From contig NZ_FPAB01000003.1 of the NCBI RefSeq assembly GCF_900116145.1, positions 620,184-684,183 on the forward strand: a DNA stretch of 64,000 nucleotides. Direction: 5' to 3'. Positions within the stretch are counted from its first letter, which is position 1; each line of letters starts with the position of its first letter. The position numbers and the translations under genes were made by a program. This stretch comes from Streptomyces harbinensis. GTDB lineage: Bacteria > Actinomycetota > Actinomycetes > Streptomycetales > Streptomycetaceae. Positions 16,833 through 24,293 of this stretch are shown here, one piece after another. The notes under the pieces were generated by a model, which had not been told where the DNA came from, made no database searches, and was given only the letters and a program-made list of their open reading frames with translations.

Positions 16833-19541
16833 ATGCGCACCGCCTTTGTGGACCGGGTCGACTCCATGGGCGCCCTGCTGGAGGTGGCACGCGATCTGAC
16901 GGCGGGCCGGGGGCAGGCGCTGGTGGTGGAGGGCGTCTCGGGGATGGGCAAGTCCGCCCTGCTGGACGCCTTCGCCCAGCGGATCGAGAACGACCCGGAA
17001 CTGCGGCGCGGCGTACGCCTGGTGACGGTACGGTGCGCCCCGGACGTCGGCGACGCCGGGACCAGCCCGTACGCCCCGATGGCCGAGATCCTGCTGGAGC
17101 TGAACGGGCGGGCCGGTGCCCGGCGGCGCTGGCAGCGGGCGGCCGGGGTGTTCGGCCGGAGCATTCCGCGCCTGCTGGCCCAGTTCGTCCCCGGCGCGGG
17201 ACCGCTGCTCGACAGCGGTCAGGACATCGTCGAGGCCGCCCTGCGGACCGGCTCGATGCCGGGCGACAGTCTGCTGCCGCAACAGGAGTCGATGGCCCTG
17301 CGCACCGCCGAGGCGCTGCTGGCCGAGGCCGCCGCCGGGCGCCCCGCGCTGGTGCTGCTCGACGACATCCAGTATCTCGACCTCAGCAGTCTCCAGGTCC
17401 TCGACCGGCTGGTCAGGGCGCTGCCGGACGCCCCGCTCGCCCTGGTGCTGGGCCACCGGGTGGACGGCCTGGACAGCGAGGGCGCCATCGCCGAACTGCT
17501 CCAGCGCTGGGAGTACGAGGAGAAGCTGCGGCGGGAGCGGCTGCGCGGGCTGCCGCGCGACGCGGTCGCCGAGCTGGCCCGGGCCCGGCTGACCGGGCGC
17601 ACCGTCCCCGACTCCTTCTCCGCGCAGCTCGCCGAGGCCACCGACGGCCACCCGATCTTCGTCGAGCAGATCCTGCGTCAGCTGCCGCCGGGCCGCCTGG
17701 AGCGGGTCGAGCTGCCGCACGACCTGCCGCAGGCGGTGCGGAACCGTTTCCGTGAACTGGACGCGCCGACCCAGGAACTGCTGCGGGTCGGAGCGGTCCA
17801 GGGCCGGGCGTTTCTGTCCCTCACCGTTGCCGAGGTGGCCGGGGTACCCCACGAGGAGGCGCTGGAGCGGCTGCACCGGGTGGCCGCCGGACGCCGGCTG
17901 ATCCGGGAGCGCACCGAGCGGGCGCCGCAGTGGGTACGGCGGGCCGGCGCCGACCTGTACGAGTTCGAGCATCTGGCGCTGCGCGAGGGCGTCTACCGCG
18001 GGCAGAGCACCGGCCAGCGGGAGAGCAGGCACGCCGCGCTGGCCGGCGTACTGACCCGGATCGCGGGGCAGTTCGGCGCGGAGGTCCCGCTCGAACTGCG
18101 CCGGGACATCGCCGGCCAGCTGCGGGCCGCAGGTCCCCGCGCGCTGGCCGCCTCCGCGGTCGCGCACCACCGGCTGGCCCTCGGCTCGGCGCTGTCCGCC
18201 CTGTCGTTCGCGGACGCCGAACGGGACTGCGCCATCGCCATCGACGCGGCCCGGCGGCTCCCGGCGGACGGCGGCGAGCGGGATCTGGCCCTGGTCCAGT
18301 CGGTGGAACTGCTGCTCTCCCTCACCGAGGTCCGCTGGCGCGGGCACCGGGACGCGCTCGGCGCGGAGACCGACATCGACACCCTGGCGGCCGAGGCGGA
18401 GGCCGCGGCGCACCGGCTGGGCGACCGGCGGCTGATCGCCCGTACCGCGCTCCAGCGCGGCAAGACGCTGATGGCCACCCGGGGGCTGCGCCGTTCCCTG
18501 GAGAAGCTGGCCGAGGCGGTGCGCCGCGCCGAGGAGAGCGACGACCCGGTGGCGCTGTTTGTCGCCAAGGTCGAGTACGGGCGGCAACTGCCCAAGCGGG
18601 ATCTGGCCGCGGGGCTGCGCGAGCTGGCCGAGGCGGAGCGGCTGTACGCCACCGAGCCGTCGCTCGGCGCCCGGGACAACCCGGTGCTGGCCCACGCCCG
18701 CAACCTCAACGAGATGCAGCTGGGCGTCAATCTCTACGACGCCGGCCGGCTCGGCGAGGCCCGCAAACGGCTGCTCCAGTGCACCGCGCGGCTGCGCTCC
18801 GAGCCGCTGAACGCCGAACTGCCCATCGCGCTCAACTACCTGGCGCAGCTGCACCTCGCGCTGGGCGCGGAGGCGGAGGCCGCCGAGGTGCTGCGCGAGG
18901 CGCTGGCCTTCGAGGAAAAGCGGGGCGGCGACAGCGGCTGGCACGCGTACAACGCGGCGCTGCTGGCGCTGCTGCTCTCCCGGGACCCGGCCGGCCGGGA
19001 GCAAGCGCTGGAGCTGGCCGAGGCCGCATGGCTGGAGACCCAGCGCACCTGGCTGGCGAACCTGGTGCCGATCGTGCGCAACCTGTACGCCGAGGTGGTG
19101 CTGGACACCGCGCGCGGTCCGGCCGATCTGGAATGGGCGCACCGGCTGGCGGTGGACACCTGCGCGGAGACGGCGGAGGGCACCGGGAGCGGCATGGTGC
19201 GCAGCGAGATCGCGGCGCTGGTCCTGCGCTCGCGGATCCGGCTGCGGCAGGGCGCGGTGACGGAGGCGGCCGAGCGGGCCGGGGCGGCGCTGGCGCTGCT
19301 GGAGCGGCACGGGGATCTGCCCGCGCTGCGCACCGAGGAGGTGCTGTACTGGTCGGCCCGGGCGGTGCTCGCCGACGGTGCGGACGGTGCGCGCGAGCGG
19401 GCCGGCGCGCTGCTGGCGCGGGCCCGAGAGCAGGTGGCGCGCAAGGCGGACAGCCTGGAGGGGGACCGGGTGCTGCGGGAGGCTTTCCTCACCCGGGTGC
19501 CGCTGAACCGGTGGATCACCGAGGGCGAGGGATTGAGCTGA
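16833..19541 (+). CDS. Large AAA/STAND ATPase with TPR-like region
   Basis: A 902-aa protein. ATG 16833 is preferred over GTG 16797 because GCGGGGGA lies 5 nt upstream. The N-terminal NTPase has P-loop GVSGMGKS (about 34-41) and Walker B LVLLDDIQYLD, followed by a winged-helix-like region and, from about residue 370, a long Ala/Leu/Glu/Arg helical repeat region of TPR type. The architecture is that of MalT/LuxR-family large regulators, but the C-terminus ends without the expected helix-turn-helix. It is therefore not a classical LAL regulator and more likely acts through protein-protein contacts. A TAGCCT -10-like hexamer at 16725-16730 suggests its own promoter. Function is unknown. Confidence 0.75.
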   Translation: MRTAFVDRVDSMGALLEVARDLTAGRGQALVVEGVSGMGKSALLDAFAQRIENDPELRRGVRLVTVRCAPDVGDAGTSPYAPMAEILLELNGRAGARRRWQRAAGVFGRSIPRLLAQFVPGAGPLLDSGQDIVEAALRTGSMPGDSLLPQQESMALRTAEALLAEAAAGRPALVLLDDIQYLDLSSLQVLDRLVRALPDAPLALVLGHRVDGLDSEGAIAELLQRWEYEEKLRRERLRGLPRDAVAELARARLTGRTVPDSFSAQLAEATDGHPIFVEQILRQLPPGRLERVELPHDLPQAVRNRFRELDAPTQELLRVGAVQGRAFLSLTVAEVAGVPHEEALERLHRVAAGRRLIRERTERAPQWVRRAGADLYEFEHLALREGVYRGQSTGQRESRHAALAGVLTRIAGQFGAEVPLELRRDIAGQLRAAGPRALAASAVAHHRLALGSALSALSFADAERDCAIAIDAARRLPADGGERDLALVQSVELLLSLTEVRWRGHRDALGAETDIDTLAAEAEAAAHRLGDRRLIARTALQRGKTLMATRGLRRSLEKLAEAVRRAEESDDPVALFVAKVEYGRQLPKRDLAAGLRELAEAERLYATEPSLGARDNPVLAHARNLNEMQLGVNLYDAGRLGEARKRLLQCTARLRSEPLNAELPIALNYLAQLHLALGAEAEAAEVLREALAFEEKRGGDSGWHAYNAALLALLLSRDPAGREQALELAEAAWLETQRTWLANLVPIVRNLYAEVVLDTARGPADLEWAHRLAVDTCAETAEGTGSGMVRSEIAALVLRSRIRLRQGAVTEAAERAGAALALLERHGDLPALRTEEVLYWSARAVLADGADGARERAGALLARAREQVARKADSLEGDRVLREAFLTRVPLNRWITEGEGLS

Positions 19542-19587
19542 CGGGTACGGTGCCAGCACAGGAGAAAGCGGAAGGGGGCGGTGCCGG

Positions 19588-19956
19588 ATGTTCATGATCA
19601 GCAAGGAGTTCCACTTCTCCGCGAGTCATGTCCTGGACCGCCTTCCCTCCTGGCACCAGTGCGCCAGGATGCACGGGCACAACTACGTGGTGGTGCTGGA
19701 GCTGTCGGCCCGCGCCGAGGATCTGACCGAGGCCGGTTTCGTGCGGGACTACCGGGATCTGGACCCGTTCAAGAAGTGGCTGGACGACACGCTGGATGAC
19801 CGGCATCTGAACGAGGCGCTGGGGGAGACGATCTCGCCGTCGGCCGAGAACCTGGCGAAGTGGATCTTCGACGCCTGGGTGGAGCAAATCCCGGAGCTGG
19901 CGGCGGTGAGGGTATCGGAGACGCCGAAGACCTGGGCGGTGTACCGGCCGGATTGA
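19588..19956 (+). CDS. 6-carboxytetrahydropterin synthase (QueD/PTPS-like), stand-alone
   Basis: A 122-aa protein, standard family length. Zinc ligands: His in FSASH and both His of MHGHNY; catalytic Cys in the CxxxHGH arrangement (QCARMHGH); SAENLA and VSETPKTWAV supply the conserved glutamates. All active-site residues are present, so it should convert dihydroneopterin triphosphate to a carboxy- or pyruvoyl-tetrahydropterin. The partners needed for queuosine or other 7-deazaguanine synthesis (queC, queE, queF) are not nearby. It starts 46 nt after the STAND ATPase gene with GGAAGGGGG as ribosome site, so it is probably in that transcript. Confidence 0.85.
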   Translation: MFMISKEFHFSASHVLDRLPSWHQCARMHGHNYVVVLELSARAEDLTEAGFVRDYRDLDPFKKWLDDTLDDRHLNEALGETISPSAENLAKWIFDAWVEQIPELAAVRVSETPKTWAVYRPD

Positions 19957-20022
19957 CCCCCGGGAGGATGATCCGGGACGGATCCGCTGCGATGTGGCTG
20001 ACAGGGCTACCACAATGCGGGT

Positions 20023-21030
20023 ATGAGCGATGACCAAGCGGAACTTCCCGAACCCCACCGTGTCATCAGCATGGCGCGGTTCGACGATCCGGTGTCGGTG
20101 ATCTCCGATACGGAGGCGTGGCGCGCGCGGGACACCTATCCGGACATCATGGGGCGGGGGCCGATGTTCGCCCTCGTGGAGCAGGAGGCCGATGGTCGCT
20201 GGCGGGTGATCGTCGCCGATGAGGGCAATCCGCAGGGCTGCCGGGACGAGCTGGCCCGGGAGTGCCGGGTGCGGGCGGCGGAGGCCGTGGCGGTGAAGGA
20301 CCGCGAGGCCCAGCGGCTGTGGCTGACCGGGGCCCGCCGGATGGACTGGGAGAAACTCAACGAGCTGCGGGTGGGGGAGTGCCGGTTCCGGATCGCCCGG
20401 GGTGACATGTTCATCCGGATGGGACCGGACGGTCCGGAGCCGCCCCGGCCCAGCGATCCGGATCCGATGCGGCCGGGGGAGGGGTACCGGGCCAGGTCGC
20501 GTACCCGCGGCTTTCTGATCGATCCGGCGGCGGCCACCGGGATGTCCGAGGGGATGCTGCGGATCGATCTGCTGAGTTTCGTGTATCCGTCGTCGCGGGT
20601 GCCGCACGATGTGCGGGCGGATTCGCTGCGGGCGCTCCAGAGCCATCCGGGCGGGGTGCTGCTGCCCCCGGTGTTCGCGATCACCGAGTTCACCGAGGGC
20701 AGGTGGACGCCGATGACGGGCGGGGCGGACACGCCGCAGGCGATCCGGGACTCGCTCGTGACCTATCTGCGGGAGGTCGCGCCGATGCTGCACGAGGACG
20801 ATCCGGCCCTGGTGGCCCGCTTCCGGGCGGCGGCCGACGAGCTGGCGTACACCCGGTGGGACGAGACCCGGATCGCCGACCGGCACTACCGGGTGATGCG
20901 GCTGGAGCGGCTGGTGCGGGTGGGCCCGGACGGCCCGGAGCCGCCCCGGGCCTCCGACTGGGATCCGGAGCTGCCGGTGCAGGCCCAGGCGGAGCGGGAC
21001 CGGCTGAACGGAGTGCGGTACGACGACTAG
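20023..21030 (+). CDS. DUF5954-like hypothetical protein
   Basis: A 335-aa cytoplasmic protein with two internally similar halves. RMGPDGPEPPRPSD near residue 132 is echoed by RVGPDGPEPPRASD near residue 308, and each is preceded by a R-[FY]-R-[IV]-x-R segment. This suggests a duplicated domain. It resembles a Streptomyces family annotated DUF5954, with no known function. A CACAAT hexamer ends 6 nt before ATG, compatible with a leaderless mRNA. The C-terminus has no recognisable motif. The assignment to DUF5954 is from memory. Confidence 0.6.
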   Translation: MSDDQAELPEPHRVISMARFDDPVSVISDTEAWRARDTYPDIMGRGPMFALVEQEADGRWRVIVADEGNPQGCRDELARECRVRAAEAVAVKDREAQRLWLTGARRMDWEKLNELRVGECRFRIARGDMFIRMGPDGPEPPRPSDPDPMRPGEGYRARSRTRGFLIDPAAATGMSEGMLRIDLLSFVYPSSRVPHDVRADSLRALQSHPGGVLLPPVFAITEFTEGRWTPMTGGADTPQAIRDSLVTYLREVAPMLHEDDPALVARFRAAADELAYTRWDETRIADRHYRVMRLERLVRVGPDGPEPPRASDWDPELPVQAQAERDRLNGVRYDD

Positions 21031-21060
21031 CCGACCGTCCGGCCCGCAGTGCGGGGCGGC

Positions 21061-22497
21061 TCAGCCGAGGCGGCGTATCTCGCCCTGCACCCGGTAGAAG
21101 CCGCCGGCGGAGGCGTGCAGGGCGTCGACGACGTACCGGGCGCCGGCCTCGCGGATGTGGCGGGGGAACTGCACGTTCCAGTTCGGGTCGTAGCCCGCGG
21201 TACTGACGCGCATCCGCAGCCGGGAGCCCTCCCGTACGCACTCGACGACCACGCCGCCGGCCGGGACGGCGGTCACCAGCTCCACGGCCTCGGCCGTGCG
21301 GGCCGGGGTGTAGGTGGGGGTGCCCGCCGCCGACTTGATGTCCCGGGCGGTGGGCACCGTGCCGCGCTGGGCGTCGGCGATGGCCGCCTCGCCGGCGTCG
21401 ATGCAGGCCAGCGAGCCGTCGGTGGTGACGATGTACAGCTTCTCGTCTCGGTACTGCATGGACAGCGCGGAGCCGGCGCCGGTGCCCAGCTTCCACAGCC
21501 GGGTGCCGTCCTCGGCGAAGCAGTAGACCGAGGAGGAGGAGTCCCCGGCGAAGACGTACCGGCCGCCGGGCGCGGTGGCGCAGGAGTACACGACGGAGTC
21601 GCAGCTGTAGGTGGCCTCGATCCGGCCGCTGTCCTTGGCCAGCCGCTGCACCACCCGCCGGTCGGTGCCGGCGTACACCGAGCGGTCCTCCTGCCAGCCG
21701 AAGAGCACCGCGCCCCGGGTGCCGGTGTGCCACAGCTCGCCGGAGCCGTCGGGGGCGTAGGCGGTGACCCCGCCGCCGTGCCCGTGGTAGACGGCGCGGT
21801 CGTCGCGGCGCACCATCCAGGCGTGGTCGCCGGTGCTCCTGCGCGACCACTGGAACTCGTCCTCGTGGTCGATGACGGTCAGCCCGCCCTGCCGGTCGGC
21901 GACGTTGAGGACGCCCTCGTGGATGTCGAGCCAGAAGATGTCGACATCGGTGGCGATCTCGTAGGCGGCGAAGGGGAGCTTGGAGGAGAGGTCGTAGACG
22001 GTGCCGTCGTCGCAGCCGGCGTAGATCCAGAAGTCGTCGGCGACCAGGCACTTGACGCCGTCCGGCAGCCGGTAGCGGGCCAGCACCTCGCCGTCGTGCC
22101 CCAGGGTGAAGACGTCGCCGCTCTGATTGCCGACCCAGCAGCGGTCCTCGTCGATGTGGATGCCGAACGCCGCGGCGTCGGTACGGAACCGCCACAGCAC
22201 GGGGGCGACCGAGCGGGCGGTGGAGGGGGCGGAGGAGACCTGACGGCGGGTGACCGACCGGGCGGCGCGACCGCCGGGGACGGCTGCGGCGTAGCCCTTG
22301 CGGACCTTCTCGCCGACCTTCTTCGCCGCCGCCGCCCGTGCCTTCTCGGCGCTGGCGAACTGCTGGGTCTTCAGCTGCCCGGCGGCGCCGATCCGTCCGT
22401 ACCGCACGCGCACCGTCGTGCCGTCCACCGTCACCTCGTAGAACTTGTGGGCGCCGCCGCCGTCCTCGGACAGCTCCAGATAGGTGGTGGTGGACAT
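21061..22497 (-). CDS. WGR-domain protein fused to a PQQ/WD40-like beta-propeller
   Basis: A 478-aa protein. ATG 22497 is preceded by AGGGGAG and begins the conserved N-terminus STTTYLELSEDGG. Residues about 10-75 are a WGR domain (KFYEVTVDGTTVRVRYGRIG, then the Lys/Ala-rich helix), a module known in PARPs and in bacterial DNA-linked proteins. After a Ser/Arg/Ala linker (75-105) comes a propeller of about six blades (for example WIYAGCDDGTVYDLSSK, YVFAGDSSSSVYCFAEDG, LYIVTTDGSLACID). The end (about 400-478) is a compact beta-rich domain. The propeller suggests ligand or protein binding. No enzyme motif was seen. It is divergent from the orphan PemK toxin, and the two promoters overlap. Confidence 0.78.
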   Translation of the reverse strand: MSTTTYLELSEDGGGAHKFYEVTVDGTTVRVRYGRIGAAGQLKTQQFASAEKARAAAAKKVGEKVRKGYAAAVPGGRAARSVTRRQVSSAPSTARSVAPVLWRFRTDAAAFGIHIDEDRCWVGNQSGDVFTLGHDGEVLARYRLPDGVKCLVADDFWIYAGCDDGTVYDLSSKLPFAAYEIATDVDIFWLDIHEGVLNVADRQGGLTVIDHEDEFQWSRRSTGDHAWMVRRDDRAVYHGHGGGVTAYAPDGSGELWHTGTRGAVLFGWQEDRSVYAGTDRRVVQRLAKDSGRIEATYSCDSVVYSCATAPGGRYVFAGDSSSSVYCFAEDGTRLWKLGTGAGSALSMQYRDEKLYIVTTDGSLACIDAGEAAIADAQRGTVPTARDIKSAAGTPTYTPARTAEAVELVTAVPAGGVVVECVREGSRLRMRVSTAGYDPNWNVQFPRHIREAGARYVVDALHASAGGFYRVQGEIRRLG

Positions 22498-22555
22498 GCT
22501 GGTCTCCCCTGCCGTTGCGTCGTTCGCGTCAGTGAGCACAACGTAAGGGCGGGCA

Positions 22556-22583
22556 CTGACAATTGGTCCGACGGGGATAGCGT
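22556..22583 (+). promoter_or_regulatory. Promoter of the PemK-like gene, overlapping the divergent WGR promoter
   Basis: Plus strand: -35 CTGACA (22556-22561), 16-bp spacer, -10 TAGCGT (22578-22583), ending 6 nt before ATG 22590. Minus strand: TTGTCA (22562-22557) is a good -35 facing the WGR gene and shares five bases with the first. The two genes could therefore be controlled together or compete for polymerase. Confidence 0.6.
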
Positions 22584-22589
22584 TGCGGT

Positions 22590-23033
22590 ATGACGATCGA
22601 TGCGGATGAGGTACACGGGAGGGGTGGGCCCACCGGGACCACCGAGGTGCGGGCGGGGTCACTGGGCGTGGTGCGCACCGCGTACGCGCCGGAGTTCGAC
22701 GGCGACCCGGACCCGGGTGAGATCGTGTGGACCTGGGTGCCCTACGAGGAGAACGACGGCCGGGGCAAGGACCGCCCGGTGCTGGTGGTGGCCCGCGAGG
22801 ATGCCGGCACCGTGCTCGCGGTGCAGCTGAGCAGCAAGGAGCGGGACGGGGACCCGGAGTGGTTCCCGCTGGGAGCGGGTCCGTGGGACCGTTCGGGGCG
22901 GGAGTCCTGGGTGGATCTGGAGCGGGTGCTGCGGGTGCACCCGGAGGGCATGCGGCGCGAGGCGTGCGCGCTGGACCGGGCCAGGTACCAGAGCGTGGTG
23001 CACAGCCTCCAGGCGCGGCACGGCTGGCGGTGA
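22590..23033 (+). CDS. PemK/MazF-family toxin-like protein, no adjacent antitoxin
   Basis: A 147-aa protein with a leaderless start. The MazF/PemK core is visible: GEIVWTWVPYEENDGRGKDRPVLVVARE near residues 43-70, matching the G.vv...l....g..k.RPvlVl pattern, followed by the VQLSSK strand. The family cleaves RNA at short motifs and is normally held by an antitoxin encoded just upstream. Here the upstream neighbour is the divergent WGR gene and no small antitoxin ORF is present, so it may be an uncoupled or repurposed PemK-like protein. A hairpin follows the stop. Confidence 0.75.
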   Translation: MTIDADEVHGRGGPTGTTEVRAGSLGVVRTAYAPEFDGDPDPGEIVWTWVPYEENDGRGKDRPVLVVAREDAGTVLAVQLSSKERDGDPEWFPLGAGPWDRSGRESWVDLERVLRVHPEGMRREACALDRARYQSVVHSLQARHGWR

Positions 23034-23038
23034 GGCGG

Positions 23039-23065
23039 GGGCCCGGCCGGGAAGGGGCCGGGCCC
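23039..23065 (+). terminator. Hairpin after the PemK-like gene
   Basis: A perfect 10-bp stem, GGGCCCGGCC (23039-23048) with GGCCGGGCCC (23056-23065) and a 7-nt loop, starting 6 nt after the stop. Confidence 0.75.
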
Positions 23066-23159
23066 GTCACGGACTCCCCTGGGCACACTTTGATCACAGG
23101 CGTTACATATCTGATCGTTTCGCCTTAGCATCCTGCCATCTGACCTGGTGGGGGGAGCT

Positions 23160-23924
23160 GTGGCACGTGCTGTCGAAGTGACCGTCGATCACTTCAGCTA
23201 TGGAACGATCACGCCCGTCCTGGGCTATCTGATGGCCGTCCTGGGCGCCGCGCTGGGACTGCGCTGCACCGTACGCGCCCTCTCCGAAGGACACGGCCGC
23301 CGCAAGGGCTGGCTGGTCCTGGGGGCGCTGGCCCTCGGCTCCGGCATCTTCACCATGCACTTCATCGCGATGATGGGCTTCACCACCGGCGGGGTGCACC
23401 TCGACTACGACCTGGCGCGGGCCTTCGCCAGCCTGGCCATCGCCGTCGTGGTGGTGGGCGCCGGGCTGCTGCTGGTGGGCACCGCCCGGCGCACCGGGCC
23501 GGCCGTGCTCGGCGGCGGTCTGATCACCGGGGCCGGGATCGCGGCGATGCACTACGTGGGCATGACCGGCTTGGTCATGACGGCCGAGGTGCGGTACGCG
23601 CCGGCGTATGTGGCCGCCTCCGTGGTCATCGCGGTGGTGGCCGCGATGCTGGCGCTGTGGTGCGCGGTCGCGGTGCGCGGGCTGAAGGCGGCGGTGGGGG
23701 CCAGCGCGCTGCTGGGGATCGCGGTCAGCGGCATGCACTACACCGGCATGGCCGCCATGTCGGTGCACGCCCACGCGCTCAGCGCGCTCGACACCCGGGC
23801 ACCGATCGAGACCCTGATGCCCATCCTCGTCGTACCGCTGCTGCTGATGCTCTTCACCGGACTCTTCGTCGGTCTCGACCCGATGGCCTCCCGCGTTCCG
23901 GAAAGGGCGGGACAGCGGAATTGA
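23160..23924 (+). CDS. MHYT-domain integral membrane sensor
   Basis: A 254-aa protein. GTG 23160 follows GGGGGGAG (23150-23157). It contains about seven membrane helices with three MHYT-type motifs: MHFIAMMG, MHYVGMTG and MHYTGMAA. The conserved Met/His/Tyr are thought to bind copper or sense oxygen, CO or NO at the outer membrane face. Unlike most MHYT proteins it has no GGDEF, EAL or kinase output domain, so it must signal through a partner or have another role. No partner gene is evident next to it. Confidence 0.85.
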   Translation: MARAVEVTVDHFSYGTITPVLGYLMAVLGAALGLRCTVRALSEGHGRRKGWLVLGALALGSGIFTMHFIAMMGFTTGGVHLDYDLARAFASLAIAVVVVGAGLLLVGTARRTGPAVLGGGLITGAGIAAMHYVGMTGLVMTAEVRYAPAYVAASVVIAVVAAMLALWCAVAVRGLKAAVGASALLGIAVSGMHYTGMAAMSVHAHALSALDTRAPIETLMPILVVPLLLMLFTGLFVGLDPMASRVPERAGQRN

Positions 23925-23989
23925 GGGCACTTTCCTGTGGCCCTCGACACAGCCCGCGTGGAGCATACGAAGAGGCTTAGGAGAGAAAG

Positions 23990-24211
23990 GTGACCAAAGG
24001 CCGGGACTTTCGTCCCGGCCGCCCGGGAATTCCGGCCCGGGAGAGGCCGGGAATTCCGGCAGGGGACCGGGGTCCCGCCCCGTACCACCAGCGCGGGGCT
24101 CGGTCGGTGGCGACCGAAGAGGGCGGCGGAACGGCCGGGTTCCCGGGGATCCGGAAGGGACCTTTTTCCCTTTCCCCTGCTACGCCCCGGCCTAGTAACA
24201 GCGGCGCTTGA
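23990..24211 (+). CDS. Possible small Pro/Arg/Gly-rich ORF (73 aa)
   Basis: GTG 23990 is preceded by AGGAGAGAAAG, a good ribosome site. The predicted peptide begins VTKGRDFRPGRPGIPARE and contains RPGIPA twice. It has no hydrophobic segment or known motif. The same DNA holds a perfect hairpin and an imperfect direct repeat, so the open frame may be incidental to a non-coding structured region between the MHYT and M23 peptidase genes. No similarity to a known family was recognised. Confidence 0.25.
   Translation: MTKGRDFRPGRPGIPARERPGIPAGDRGPAPYHQRGARSVATEEGGGTAGFPGIRKGPFSLSPATPRPSNSGA
23999..24020 (+). terminator. Perfect 9-bp hairpin after the MHYT gene
   Basis: GGCCGGGAC (23999-24007), loop TTTC, GTCCCGGCC (24012-24020), 75 nt after the MHYT stop. 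Probably a terminator, or part of a structured untranslated region. Confidence 0.55.
24023..24059. repeat. Direct repeat of CCGGGAATTCCGG, 24 bp apart
   Basis: Two identical 13-mers at 24023-24035 and 24047-24059, each centred on the palindrome GGAATTCC. The 24-bp period (about two and a quarter turns) could let a dimeric protein bind both, but the copies also lie in a possible coding frame. The rest of the 369-bp gap (23925-24293) shows only the hairpin and the promoter listed separately. Confidence 0.55.
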
Positions 24212-24236
24212 ATGCCCGGGAATCGGCCACTACGAA
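24208..24236 (+). promoter_or_regulatory. Candidate promoter of the M23 peptidase gene
   Basis: TTGAAT (24208-24213), a 17-bp spacer and TACGAA (24231-24236). Predicted start near 24243, giving a leader of about 50 nt before ATG 24294. The -10 match is only fair. Confidence 0.45.
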
Positions 24237-24293
24237 TGGGTGTTGTCCCGGCCGATGGTCGAATTTCCCCGAGCTCCGCGAGGTAATCCCCGA

